Of a DNA stretch of 37,823 nucleotides, positions 16,480 to 25,518 are shown piece after piece. A program made the position numbers and the translations under genes. Each line of letters opens with the position of its first letter. Position 1 is the stretch's first letter. The notes below the pieces were generated by a model that saw nothing but the letters and a program-made list of their open reading frames with translations, made no database searches and was not told the DNA's origin. This DNA is from Bacteroidales bacterium (GTDB lineage: Bacteria > Bacteroidota > Bacteroidia > Bacteroidales > F082). The DNA lies in NCBI GenBank assembly GCA_030683155.1, contig JAUXMV010000041.1, positions 1 to 37,823 on the forward strand, read 5' to 3'.

Positions 16480-19137
16480 TTAGTCGATAGATTGATTAAT
16501 TGAAAAGTGGAATTGACTTCCATTCGCACCAGGGATACCCGGTATTTTATCAAATCCATAACCCCAGTCGAGACCAAGGATGCCGAACATAGGTAGAAAA
16601 ACTCTGACTCCAAGTCCGGCAGATCGTTTAACATCGAATGGATTGAAAGAATCAGCACCAAGCCATGAATTTCCAGCTTCAACAAATCCCAATCCATAAA
16701 TTGTCGCACTGGGATTGAGTGAGAAAGGATACCTGAGCTCGAGCGTGTATTTTGTGAAAATATTACCACCAATGTTTTTGTCCTGATAATAGAAAGGAGT
16801 GATGGTTTCGTTTCCATAACCACGCATTCCGATAATTTCACGTCCATCAAGGTTATTGTATCCTGACAATCCATCACCACCAAGATAAAAACGCTGAAAT
16901 GGTGTAATCCCAATATCGCTGTTATAATCACCAAGAAAACCAAATCGTACACGTGTAGCAAGAACCAGTTTATTCACTGTTTCAACATACCATGATGAGC
17001 TAAACTTCCACTTGTAAAACTCAACCCACTTGTACTTTTCATTTTCGTCCATCGTGGTATAATCCTTATTATTCAAGAGTGAATAAGGCGCTGTTGCTTC
17101 CATTGAAAGTGAGAAATCAGAACCTGAACGCGGATAGATTGGCTGGCTGATAGAACTTCTTCCAAAGACCACATTATAGCTGAACACATTAAAGGAGCCT
17201 GTTCCTGAGCCAATTCTGAATATCTGCGAATAATTATTTAGTTCATATCGCATAAGATTCACACCTTGATAGAAGGTAAAATAATCATCAGGCCAGGTGA
17301 GACGCTGACCAATACCAACGGTTAAACCATTGATTACAAATGAGGCTCTTCTGATATCTGATCTATCGAGGCCGTTAGAATAAAGGGAGTGATAAAGAGA
17401 AACTGTGAGTGAGGTTGGTTTGCGGCCACCAAGCCATGGCTCAGTAAACGATGCACTGTAATTCATATATCCTTTACCATATGTCTGAAAGCGAAGCGAT
17501 AATTTCTGTCCATCACCTGAAGGTATTGGTTTCCAAGCACTCTTGTTAAGAAAGTTTTTAACAGAAAAATTATTGAATGAAAGCCCAAGTGTACCAATAA
17601 CCCGACCGTAACCCCAGCCACCTGATAACTCAATCTGGTCAGCAGATGTTTCTTCAACAGCATAATCGATGTCAACTGTGCCATCGCTCATATTTGGCTT
17701 GATGTCAGGGGCAATCGTTTCTGCATTAAAATAGCGTAAATTTGCAAGCTCACGGGTAGTTCTGATGACAAGTTCACGGCTGAACATCTGACCTGGTCGT
17801 GTCCTTAATTCCCTGATTACAACATGGTCATTGGTTTTTGTATTTCCTTTAACACCAACTCTGTTAACTCTTGCCTGCTTTCCTTCTCTGATTCTAATTT
17901 CCAGATCTATTGAGTCATTTTCCACTAATACTTCAACTGGCTCTGCATTAAAAAAGAGATAGCCATCGTCCATATATATTGAACTTACATCAAATCCATT
18001 GGGATTGTACGAAAGGTTGGTTTCAAGCAATTCTTTATTATATACATCGCCAGCCTGAATTCCTAATATTGAAGAAAGCATTTTATCTTCATATTTTGTA
18101 TTTCCTACCCAGTTAATATTTCTGAAATAGTAGCGATTTCCTTCGTTTAGTTTGATAACAAGTCCAACGTTACTCCCGTCTATTTTGTAAACTGAATCAC
18201 TAATAATCTGTGCGTCACGATAACCCTTAGAATTGTATTTCTTAATAATTTTTCGTAGATCTTCTTCGAGATTTGCTTCAATATATTTTGATGATTTGAA
18301 GATGCGAAGGCGATAGTTATCTGTGAAATAGGATTCAACACGCTGTATAGCACTATATGGTTTAATACGGATAACATCTGAGGCAAGGTCAACAACAAGA
18401 GGTCCAAGAGGTTGGAGCGGATTAAAAATACCTTTCTCCTTTGTTTCTTTCATGGCCGATTTCACTTGTTCAACAGTTTGTTCCTCATTGCCAATAATTA
18501 TAATTTCCTGAATCTTAACCTTTGCATTCTTTTTAACATCAATCATCAGATCGACATAGTTTTCACGTGTCGGATCTTCTGTCTGTGTTATTTCAACCTC
18601 CGTGTTGAGGTATCCTTTTTCAGAAAAATGCTTTTGTATAATCGTTCTGGTTTTCACAAAGAGATGATCATTAGCCACATCACCCCTGCTAAGATTTATT
18701 TTTGTTCTGATATCGTCTGCTTCCGATTTGCGCAATCCCTCGAACGAAAACTTTGAAACACGTGGTCTTTCCTTTAAATCGATATTGAGGAAGATAAGGC
18801 CTCCCTGAATATTGCTTGCAGAGATACTGACATTCTCAAACAGCCCCTGATCCCAAAGTTTGCGGATAGCCTCAGTTATTCGATCTCCCGGCACCTTAAT
18901 TTTGTCACCTACATTCAACCCTGAAAGCATTATTAAAACATTCTGGTCTAAGTACTTAACACCATTTACCGTAACACCGCCTATTTCATAGTCTTTTGGT
19001 CGTGCATAATCAAATGGTGAGAGGTCGGATCCTATCGCAATCTGAGCTGTGCTAACAAAAGGAGATGAAATAAACAATCCGGAAACCAAAAGAAAGAACA
19101 ATAACTTCAAACGGTACTTCATTTTTTTCTGACTCAT
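16480..19137 (-). CDS. bamA: BamA, outer-membrane protein assembly factor
   Basis: An 885-residue Omp85 protein, the central subunit of the machine that folds beta-barrel proteins into the outer membrane. A signal peptide (cut near STAQ, about residue 32) is followed by a string of POTRA domains (about 50-480), with typical segments such as VNGVKYLDQNVLIMLSGL and VGVKGNTKTNDHVVIRELRT, and then a 16-strand barrel (about 500-885). Barrel landmarks are the lid-loop region FYLGGDGLSGYNN (the usual RGF/Y-type motif is weak) and a GLGVRVFLPMFGILGLDWGYG end segment. The ATG overlaps the uppS stop by 4 nt; ATG at codon 6 is an alternative start. Two Skp-like chaperones follow. Confidence 0.96.
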   Translation of the reverse strand: MSQKKMKYRLKLLFFLLVSGLFISSPFVSTAQIAIGSDLSPFDYARPKDYEIGGVTVNGVKYLDQNVLIMLSGLNVGDKIKVPGDRITEAIRKLWDQGLFENVSISASNIQGGLIFLNIDLKERPRVSKFSFEGLRKSEADDIRTKINLSRGDVANDHLFVKTRTIIQKHFSEKGYLNTEVEITQTEDPTRENYVDLMIDVKKNAKVKIQEIIIIGNEEQTVEQVKSAMKETKEKGIFNPLQPLGPLVVDLASDVIRIKPYSAIQRVESYFTDNYRLRIFKSSKYIEANLEEDLRKIIKKYNSKGYRDAQIISDSVYKIDGSNVGLVIKLNEGNRYYFRNINWVGNTKYEDKMLSSILGIQAGDVYNKELLETNLSYNPNGFDVSSIYMDDGYLFFNAEPVEVLVENDSIDLEIRIREGKQARVNRVGVKGNTKTNDHVVIRELRTRPGQMFSRELVIRTTRELANLRYFNAETIAPDIKPNMSDGTVDIDYAVEETSADQIELSGGWGYGRVIGTLGLSFNNFSVKNFLNKSAWKPIPSGDGQKLSLRFQTYGKGYMNYSASFTEPWLGGRKPTSLTVSLYHSLYSNGLDRSDIRRASFVINGLTVGIGQRLTWPDDYFTFYQGVNLMRYELNNYSQIFRIGSGTGSFNVFSYNVVFGRSSISQPIYPRSGSDFSLSMEATAPYSLLNNKDYTTMDENEKYKWVEFYKWKFSSSWYVETVNKLVLATRVRFGFLGDYNSDIGITPFQRFYLGGDGLSGYNNLDGREIIGMRGYGNETITPFYYQDKNIGGNIFTKYTLELRYPFSLNPSATIYGLGFVEAGNSWLGADSFNPFDVKRSAGLGVRVFLPMFGILGLDWGYGFDKIPGIPGANGSQFHFSINQSID

Positions 19138-19892
19138 TCTTGTTTCTTTACGTTTTGTATTTGTTCACTTGTTTTTCCGAACCTTCTTTCGCGACATTGA
19201 AAGTCGAGAATGGCTTTATACAAGTCATCACGCCGAAAATCAGGCCAAAGGGTTGGGGTAAAATAAAGCTCGGCATAAGCAATCTGCCAAAGCATAAAAT
19301 TGGAGATACGCATTTCGCCACTTGTGCGGATAAGCAACTCAGGGTCAGGCATATCATGCGTACTTAAAAGTTTTTCGATACACTGCTGATTCACCTCTTC
19401 AGGTTTGCATTGGCCCGACTGGATCTGATCAGCTAACTTCCGCGCTGCTTCTACTATTTCCCATCTGCTTGAGTAGCTGAGAGCAAGTGTAAGTGTCATT
19501 CGGCTGTTGTTTGCTGTTTCTTCCATCACTTTATGCAAATGTTTGCGATTTCGTGGCGGCAAGCTATCAAGATCGCCAATAGCATGTAATCTGATATTAT
19601 TCTTATTAAGTGTTGTTACTTCCTGATTAATTGTTTGCAGCAACAATTGCATGAGTGCGTTAACCTCAACTCTGGGTCTGTTCCAGTTTTCGGTCGAAAA
19701 AGCATAAAGTGTAAGATATTTTACGCCTAACTCAGCGGCAGCCTCGGCAGCCTCCCTTACGGCAGTGATTCCATTGCGGTGACCAAAAACACGGAGTTGT
19801 CCATGTTGCTTCGCCCATCTTCCATTGCCATCCATGATGATGGCAATATGACTTGGTAGGCGGTTGAGGTCAATTTTTTCTTTAAGGCTCAT
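19134..19892 (-). CDS. uppS: Isoprenyl transferase (undecaprenyl diphosphate synthase)
   Basis: cis-prenyltransferase that extends farnesyl diphosphate with isopentenyl diphosphate to the C55 carrier used for peptidoglycan and other envelope glycans. Diagnostic motifs: IAIIMDGNGRWAKQ with the catalytic Asp at about 21, the FGHRNG and YAFSTENWNRP blocks, and RTSGEMRISNFMLWQIAY near the C-terminus. It has 252 residues, normal size. It overlaps bamA by 4 nt and follows the DUF6089 gene by 30 nt, a gene order common in Bacteroidota. Confidence 0.97.
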   Translation of the reverse strand: MSLKEKIDLNRLPSHIAIIMDGNGRWAKQHGQLRVFGHRNGITAVREAAEAAAELGVKYLTLYAFSTENWNRPRVEVNALMQLLLQTINQEVTTLNKNNIRLHAIGDLDSLPPRNRKHLHKVMEETANNSRMTLTLALSYSSRWEIVEAARKLADQIQSGQCKPEEVNQQCIEKLLSTHDMPDPELLIRTSGEMRISNFMLWQIAYAELYFTPTLWPDFRRDDLYKAILDFQCRERRFGKTSEQIQNVKKQE

Positions 19893-19922
19893 TGCTGCAA
19901 AAGCTATTTTATATGCTGTTTA

Positions 19923-20639
19923 TTATCTGTAAACATGATTGTCAAAAGTATTGCACTTGTGCTTTTTCTCGAGATTAAACTTGTAAGTAAGCGTCACTCC
20001 AGAGAAATTAAACCAGTCACTTACGCCAATATCGTCAAACGGTCTTCCGTAGATTGTTGGGTCAAGCGGATCACCATCTGCTATAGCCTGTAATGCCATA
20101 GTATTATCAATATCATCAGTGAAAGTTTTATGCATTTTCCACTCAACCGTAAGCCCAAGTCGCTCAGTCAGGCTGTATTTGAACCCTACGCCAAAAGGAA
20201 AGCTGATTTGGTTGAATGACAATGATTGAGAAAATCCGCCCTCCTGTGCTGCAAAAATGGAGAATCCTCCAAAGATATAAGGTGTTGCATAGGTTTTTTC
20301 ACTTCCGGTGAAATAGTCTAAGAAATTGAATTCGGCTACAACACCCAAATCAGATATATTTTTTTCAAACGACGCATTGCTAACTGTATTCACACGCGAA
20401 AATTTGCCATCAGAGGCAAGAACCCCTGTGGTAAAGCTCATTCTGAACGCCCATCTTGTTCCCTCACTGTAGCGGGCTATAAATCCAAAAGCCTGTTTAG
20501 GGGTATTATAAGGTACGCCAGGATTTAAATCACCATTGTAATAGGTAACTCCACCAAACAGACCTGTTTCAAGCATTTGCGCTGAACCGCTAAAAGCTAA
20601 CGAAAGTAGAAATAACAGTATGAAGGGTTTCTTATGCAT
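19923..20639 (-). CDS. DUF6089 outer-membrane beta-barrel protein
   Basis: A 238-residue protein with a signal peptide (cut near GSAQ, residue 21). The mature start METGLFGGVTYYNGDLNP is characteristic of DUF6089, a small beta-barrel family of Bacteroidota usually encoded next to uppS and bamA. Alternating hydrophobic strands, a final strand near VTLTYKFNL and a short Lys/His-rich tail fit a barrel of about eight strands. Its function is not established; the neighbourhood suggests a client of, or helper to, outer-membrane assembly. It is the first gene of the cluster and has a -7 box about 90 nt upstream. Confidence 0.85.
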   Translation of the reverse strand: MHKKPFILLFLLSLAFSGSAQMLETGLFGGVTYYNGDLNPGVPYNTPKQAFGFIARYSEGTRWAFRMSFTTGVLASDGKFSRVNTVSNASFEKNISDLGVVAEFNFLDYFTGSEKTYATPYIFGGFSIFAAQEGGFSQSLSFNQISFPFGVGFKYSLTERLGLTVEWKMHKTFTDDIDNTMALQAIADGDPLDPTIYGRPFDDIGVSDWFNFSGVTLTYKFNLEKKHKCNTFDNHVYR

Positions 20640-20728
20640 GTTTTTATCGCGTACTTTATGAAAAAATTGCAGGGATTAATGTCGTTTTTATAGACATAAA
20701 AAAATTCCGGGACAAAATTTTCAGGGTG

Positions 20729-20736
20729 CAAATTTA
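20729..20736 (-). promoter_or_regulatory. Candidate -7 box of the DUF6089-uppS-bamA operon
   Basis: The minus strand reads TAAATTTG, an exact TAnnTTTG match, giving a leader of roughly 80 nt before the ATG at 20639. The -33 region (GTGT) is poor. Confidence 0.42.
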
Positions 20737-20763
20737 CGTTTTTTTTGACTATTCTACACCAGA

Positions 20764-21642
20764 TTAATTTCTGACATCAAGTCCCCAAAGCAACTTTTCT
20801 CTTATGGTTCCAAAGAAGTCTTTATCTTCCATTTTCACCAAATGCATTCCAAAAGACGCCTTTTGGATTACGATATCGGTTGATTGGTCAATAACGGCTA
20901 TTCTTGAGTCCATACTTACTGTAAAATGGGTATGTCTGCCAACTACTCTTAATCTGATGATACTTTTGTCGGGTATAACGATAGGACGAACGCTTAAATT
21001 GTGTGTTGCTATAGGTGTGATAACAAAGTCGCATGCTGAAGGAACCAAGATAGGACCGCCGGCACTTAGTGAATAAGCAGTGGAGCCAGTAGGTGTTGCA
21101 ACGATCAGTCCGTCAGCCCAATAAGAATTGACAAAAATATCATCCACAAAAACCTGTATCACGATGAGCGAAGTAGCTTCTTTTCTGAAAACAGTAACTT
21201 CGTTCAAGGCGTAATTAATATCCATAAAAAGGCCTTCAGGGCTTTCAAGCAAGAGCAAACTTCTTGTTTCGATTGAGTAGCGCTTTTCAAAAATTGATTG
21301 TATAGCCTGTCCGATTTCCTGCTTCGAAATGCTGGATAGAAAACCTAAACGACCCATATTGATGCCCAAAACAGGAATCCCTGAATTGCGCACCAGCGGC
21401 AAAGTATCGAGCAAGGTTCCGTCACCACCAACAGAAAACAAAATATCGGTGTCTTTTGGGAGGTCACTGTGATTTTTAAAAACACCAATGTTTTCTGGTA
21501 GATCCAGATATGGCTTAACCTGGTTTAGATACGGCTGAAAGATTACCAATTCAGCGCCGGCATCAACAAGGCTTTCGAGCATCATTCTGAAGAATGGGAC
21601 TCTTTCGCCGGAAAAGTTTTTTCCAAATAATGCAATTTTCAT
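20764..21642 (-). CDS. nadK: NAD kinase
   Basis: Phosphorylates NAD to NADP using ATP. The GGDGT motif is at 72-76 with its catalytic Asp, NMGRLGFLS follows at 95-103, a conserved NEV segment at 147-149 and the nucleotide-binding PTGSTAYSLSAGGPI at about 184-198. At 292 residues it is full length. It stands alone between the DUF6089 operon and the D15-type gene, with a -7 box 32 nt upstream. Confidence 0.97.
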   Translation of the reverse strand: MKIALFGKNFSGERVPFFRMMLESLVDAGAELVIFQPYLNQVKPYLDLPENIGVFKNHSDLPKDTDILFSVGGDGTLLDTLPLVRNSGIPVLGINMGRLGFLSSISKQEIGQAIQSIFEKRYSIETRSLLLLESPEGLFMDINYALNEVTVFRKEATSLIVIQVFVDDIFVNSYWADGLIVATPTGSTAYSLSAGGPILVPSACDFVITPIATHNLSVRPIVIPDKSIIRLRVVGRHTHFTVSMDSRIAVIDQSTDIVIQKASFGMHLVKMEDKDFFGTIREKLLWGLDVRN

Positions 21643-21673
21643 TTAATGCTTTTTACTTGTATCGGCAAGATTA

Positions 21674-21681
21674 CAAATTTA
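21674..21681 (-). promoter_or_regulatory. Candidate -7 box of nadK
   Basis: The minus strand reads TAAATTTG (exact TAnnTTTG match), 32 nt upstream of the nadK ATG. No TTTG is found at the ideal 19-nt distance. Confidence 0.42.
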
Positions 21682-21716
21682 TGTTTATCCCATTTTGATT
21701 TTAACAAAATTTAGCC

Positions 21717-23171
21717 TTAAATCGGTGCAACAAAATGAATGAAAAAACCTGCATTGCCAAACTGATTGACAGAGTATTCAAAACGCCACACCAGATCATA
21801 ATATGTAACCAAATCCAGACCAAGACCAGTGCCGTATAGCATTCTGTTTTGATAATTATTTGTTGGTCCGGCCAGCGTATTATGCACATATCCAGCATCA
21901 AAAATCAAATTGAGGTATGCGGCATAATGAATTTTACCAAACTTATCGAATCTGATGTAGGGCAATTGTCCACTTCTGGGTTCGATCAAAGTATACTTGA
22001 GGTTGCTTTTAAAAAGGCCATAAGCAGACCCATCTGCTACAAAAAGTTCATAAGACCTTACAAATTCGTTGTTATAGCCTAAACCTCGCTGAAGAAAATA
22101 AGGCTCAGGCTCGCCAGCCGAAATTTTTGTTGATAAAGAAATGGCCCAATGTAATCTTTTGCGGATTGGCCTGTAGATATCGAAGGTCGTTTTCAGTGTA
22201 AAATAGTTCGGTTCATCTTTCAAAATGTGAAAACCTCTTTTATTGATTTCGGCATCAAAATAATGTCCCTTGAGCGGATAAGGCTTTGAATCCCGGTAGT
22301 CGTGTCTGAATTTGTAATTGAACTGAAACAAACTCAAAGACGCATTATCATTCTTCAAAAAATCCGGATTCAACATCAGTATTGTGTCAGCAAAATTGTA
22401 AGTCTCGTATCCAATTGAAAGGTTATGATTGTTATGAATGCCACGTCTGAAATTCAACTGCACACTTCCATACCACTGACTTCTGGCATAGCCATCCTGA
22501 TGCCGGTAAAATATCTGTTTGTTAAATTCTGTAATATATGGAATCTCCCTGCTTTGAGAGTGACCAACCAAAAAACCCATGCCAAAATTCTGCTTCTTGT
22601 TGATAGAAGGAATTTCGTAGAGCAAAAAATAGTTTTGGTTATAACCTGCTCTCAGCAATACTTTCAGCACTTCATTGCGGCCCCGGAAATTATTATAGGT
22701 AAGGAAAACACCAAAATTAGCTTTTCGGAAATCTTTCGTTTGCCACCAGGTATTGAAATTTCTTTCTGCAAGTTCAAAAATGGGCAAGGGCCAAATATAC
22801 CAGCGTTCAATCACACTTATAACAACATCTTTATTTTCAACTAATTGAGAGTAATTAATTGTATCGATTTCAACAAAATTAAAAAGAGAGCTGTTCAATA
22901 AATTCTGTCTGCTTTTTGTTGTAAGGCGACAAAAATCAAAATAAGACATAGTATCACCGGCCTTTAACTCTACCTCACGCAAAAGCACTCTGTCTCTTGT
23001 AATGTGATTTCCTTTTAGAATAATGTTTCTAACTACTATAAACTGATCAGTTGGCAGATTTGCACATGAATCTACATCAAAACCGTTACCATTGGTTTTC
23101 TCATTTTGCGCAACTGAAAGCTGCACAAAAGAAAGAATCAGAAAAATCAATAGTAAGCCGGAATGCCTCAT
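21717..23171 (-). CDS. Short Omp85/D15-type outer-membrane protein
   Basis: A 484-residue protein with a signal peptide (cut near SVAQ, residue 22), one POTRA-like domain (about 42-125: VVRNIILKGNHITRDRVLLR, then a LLNSSLFNFVEIDTI block) and a C-terminal barrel ending NAGFFIHFVAPI. The architecture is that of the BamA/TamA superfamily reduced to one POTRA. Roles in this superfamily include protein insertion, autotransport and lipid export; which applies is unknown. It overlaps the CBS-ACT gene by 4 nt, so it is translated with it and rsgA. A second, full BamA is encoded 2.6 kb away, so this is not the essential copy. Confidence 0.85.
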   Translation of the reverse strand: MRHSGLLLIFLILSFVQLSVAQNEKTNGNGFDVDSCANLPTDQFIVVRNIILKGNHITRDRVLLREVELKAGDTMSYFDFCRLTTKSRQNLLNSSLFNFVEIDTINYSQLVENKDVVISVIERWYIWPLPIFELAERNFNTWWQTKDFRKANFGVFLTYNNFRGRNEVLKVLLRAGYNQNYFLLYEIPSINKKQNFGMGFLVGHSQSREIPYITEFNKQIFYRHQDGYARSQWYGSVQLNFRRGIHNNHNLSIGYETYNFADTILMLNPDFLKNDNASLSLFQFNYKFRHDYRDSKPYPLKGHYFDAEINKRGFHILKDEPNYFTLKTTFDIYRPIRKRLHWAISLSTKISAGEPEPYFLQRGLGYNNEFVRSYELFVADGSAYGLFKSNLKYTLIEPRSGQLPYIRFDKFGKIHYAAYLNLIFDAGYVHNTLAGPTNNYQNRMLYGTGLGLDLVTYYDLVWRFEYSVNQFGNAGFFIHFVAPI

Positions 23172-23830
23172 ATGTTCAGATAATTCATCAGGGAATCAAA
23201 GCGATCGCGAAGATCTTCCACATCGTCATTTTCACTGAATGAGGCTACTATATTATAATTGAAACGGGTAAAGGTCTGAATAATAGGCGCAATTTCCTTG
23301 CGGTTCAATTTTAAGGTAACCTCAATTTTTGTAGAATCCTTGTCAGAATGAATAAAAAAACTCAGAATTTTTGTATCATTTGATTCCACAATGCGGGCAA
23401 TTTCAGAGAGCACAAAATCATTCAGACTCATCTCAAGAACGATTACACCGCCCGGCTCTGTTACCGACAAAGATTCAGCAAAATGCTCCAATAGGCTTTG
23501 CAGGGTTACGGAACCCAGGTATTTCTCATGTTCATCTACAACTGGTATCAGCGTCAGATGGTTTTGCTGCATGATACGAAGAACATCATAAATATGCTGA
23601 TATTCATTTACAAAAGGTTTAACCAACGACAAAGAATGATTGCCAAGGGCTTCATCAAAGTCATTAAATGAATAAATATCCATTTCGGAAACAAGCCCAA
23701 GAAAGCCCTCATTGTTCACAATTGGCAGATGCATCACTCTGAAATCTTCCATCCAGCTGAGTGCCGTGCGTCCGGTATCGCTTGTTTTAAGCGGCAAAAT
23801 ACCATCTGTCATTAGTTGCTTTGCTATCAT
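23168..23830 (-). CDS. CBS-pair protein with a C-terminal ACT-like domain
   Basis: A 220-residue cytoplasmic protein. Residues about 1-125 are two CBS motifs (for example MHLPIVNNEGFLGLVSEMDI and LTLIPVVDEHEKYLGSVTLQ), which as a pair bind adenine nucleotides in known families. Residues about 130-205 resemble an ACT-like fold, beginning GGVIVLEMSLNDFVLSEIAR. No catalytic domain is attached, so a sensor or regulatory subunit is likely. In Bacteroidota such proteins are often encoded close to nadK, as here (nadK lies 1.5 kb downstream). It starts 7 nt after the rsgA stop and overlaps the D15-type gene. Confidence 0.85.
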   Translation of the reverse strand: MIAKQLMTDGILPLKTSDTGRTALSWMEDFRVMHLPIVNNEGFLGLVSEMDIYSFNDFDEALGNHSLSLVKPFVNEYQHIYDVLRIMQQNHLTLIPVVDEHEKYLGSVTLQSLLEHFAESLSVTEPGGVIVLEMSLNDFVLSEIARIVESNDTKILSFFIHSDKDSTKIEVTLKLNRKEIAPIIQTFTRFNYNIVASFSENDDVEDLRDRFDSLMNYLNI

Positions 23831-23837
23831 CGTCTTT

Positions 23838-24764
23838 TTAGTTATCGTCTGTAAAATCGTTTCGCAGCATGTTCAAATAATTCTTATACCGTGTTGGGCT
23901 TATCGTACCATTTTCAAAATCCTTTTTAACAGCACAATCAGGCTCGTGAAGATGGGTGCAATTTGCAAAACGGCAATCTGGCATACGTTCTCTCATTTCA
24001 GGAAATCTTTGTGCCAGTGTATCGGCTTCAAAGTCGTAAAGACCAAATTCTTTAATACCCGGGGTGTCTACTATCCAACCTCCAAAAGCCAGAGGATGCA
24101 TTTCGGCAAAGGTAGTTGTATGTTTTCCTTTATTGCTGAATGTTGAAATTTCAGCGGTGCGCAATTTCAGGTTCTGATCAATTGTATTTATCAGAGCAGA
24201 TTTTCCAACGCCTGAATGACCTGTTAAAAGGGAAACTTTGTTCGAAAGCAATGACTTAAAACCATCAAGATTGGTTCCATCTTTTGCAGAAACTTTCAAA
24301 ACTGCGTAACCAATTCCGCCATAAAGGGACATCAATCTGTTCAGTGTTTCGTTGTTCCGGTCGTTATAAAGATCAATTTTATTGAAAACGATGGCTGCAG
24401 GAATATGATAAGCCTCTGCCGTTACCAGAAAACGATCTATAAAACCGGTTGAGGTTCTTGGATGGTCAATTGTTGCAATGAGCACAGCCTGATCAAGGTT
24501 GGCAGCAATGATATGAGCTGATTTCGAGAGTCTTGTGGCTTTTCTGATGATGATATTGTGCCTGTCGTGAATATGCGATATTACAGCTGTGTCCTGATCA
24601 GGCTCAATATGAAAAGTGACCCTGTCGCCAACAGCCAGCGGATTGGTTGTTCGAATACCCTTAAGGCGATACTGACCGCGCAAACGGCATAAAACCGTTT
24701 GCCCATCATCGGCATACACTGTGTACCAGCTTCCTGTTGATCTAATTACAATACCTTCTGGCAT
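23838..24764 (-). CDS. rsgA: Ribosome small-subunit-dependent GTPase A
   Basis: Circularly permuted GTPase that checks late 30S subunit maturation. An N-terminal OB fold (about 1-65) is followed by the GTPase motifs in permuted order: NKID (128-131, G4), GHSGVGKS (182-189, G1) and DTPG (233-236, G3). The C-terminal zinc knuckle has Cys264, Cys269, His271 and Cys277 in the spacing known for the family. It has 308 residues. It is the first gene of a unit with the CBS-ACT and D15-type genes and has a -7 box about 31 nt upstream. Confidence 0.97.
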   Translation of the reverse strand: MPEGIVIRSTGSWYTVYADDGQTVLCRLRGQYRLKGIRTTNPLAVGDRVTFHIEPDQDTAVISHIHDRHNIIIRKATRLSKSAHIIAANLDQAVLIATIDHPRTSTGFIDRFLVTAEAYHIPAAIVFNKIDLYNDRNNETLNRLMSLYGGIGYAVLKVSAKDGTNLDGFKSLLSNKVSLLTGHSGVGKSALINTIDQNLKLRTAEISTFSNKGKHTTTFAEMHPLAFGGWIVDTPGIKEFGLYDFEADTLAQRFPEMRERMPDCRFANCTHLHEPDCAVKKDFENGTISPTRYKNYLNMLRNDFTDDN

Positions 24765-24794
24765 AAGCTTCTTTGAACTTAAAACATTTGGCTA

Positions 24795-24802
24795 CAAAAA
24801 TA
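24795..24802 (-). promoter_or_regulatory. Candidate -7 box of rsgA
   Basis: The minus strand reads TATTTTTG, an exact TAnnTTTG match about 31 nt upstream of the rsgA ATG. The nearest TTTG upstream is at only 14 nt, so the -33 element is unclear. Confidence 0.42.
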
Positions 24803-24855
24803 TAAGTATCCGCTGACAAAAAGGGACATTGGCAGAAATATAAAAAGAAATGGGT

Positions 24856-24879
24856 AAAAATACTTGTCTTTTTCAAGTA
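24856..24879 (-). terminator. Weak terminator of the 140-residue orphan gene
   Basis: On the minus strand TACTTG, a 7-nt A-rich loop and CAAGTA are followed by TTTTT. The stem is only 6 bp and A/T-rich, but the location 49 nt past a stop codon and the T-tract fit an intrinsic terminator. Confidence 0.45.
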
Positions 24880-24927
24880 AGAGAGAACTTATCTGCCTCA
24901 ATTTTACTTCGGTGTCTGAAGAAGGAT

Positions 24928-25350
24928 TTACTTATTCAGACCAATTTCCAACATTGCATATTCGATCTTTTTCTGTCGCTCAAATGAAAATGTTTTATCA
25001 AGATTGTTGCAAAATTCATACATCTGCAAAGCCTTTTTAAAATACATCTTTCTACCAGAAGTCAAATCTTTTGTGCCAAACTGATGAATCACATCTGCAA
25101 GAAGTTCAATATTTTGGGTGTTCAAGCCATTGAAACGAGAAATATATTCTTTGATCTGAGATTCCTCAATTGTCAAAAAGTAATTCAGGTCAAAGCCTGT
25201 TTCATTGAATAATTGCTCAGTAGTGTCATCAAATTTTTTATCAATTTTAATGGCAAAATTCTCTTCTTCTCTTGTAAAAAGGGATAAAATTGCCCTGAGT
25301 AAAACTCCGATTTTCTCAATCTCACGCAATAAATAATCCTTTTGTTCCAT
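24928..25350 (-). CDS. Hypothetical helical protein, 140 residues
   Basis: I do not recognise this family. The protein starts MEQKDYLLREIEKIGVLLRA, has no signal peptide or membrane segment, and is predicted from its composition to be largely alpha-helical with many Glu/Lys. The start slightly recalls small DUF6483-like proteins of Firmicutes, but the resemblance is too short to use. The middle (QIKEYISRFNGLNTQNIELL) and the aromatic-rich C-terminal part (KKALQMYEFCNNLDKTFSF) resemble a TPR-like helical hairpin, which is inference. It is monocistronic between rsgA and a T9SS cargo gene. Confidence 0.72.
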   Translation of the reverse strand: MEQKDYLLREIEKIGVLLRAILSLFTREEENFAIKIDKKFDDTTEQLFNETGFDLNYFLTIEESQIKEYISRFNGLNTQNIELLADVIHQFGTKDLTSGRKMYFKKALQMYEFCNNLDKTFSFERQKKIEYAMLEIGLNK

Positions 25351-25518
25351 TCTGTTTTTAATTAGATAACAACAATATCATTTCCGGAAGAAAATTATGA
25401 ACTCTACAAATTTGAAGTCATGCAAAGCAAGTGTCTGACTTCCTGAAAATTATTTAGGAATACATTGTAAAAATAATAATTGTTGTGAAGACTAAACGCC
25501 TCAACTTTTTGACAGAAA

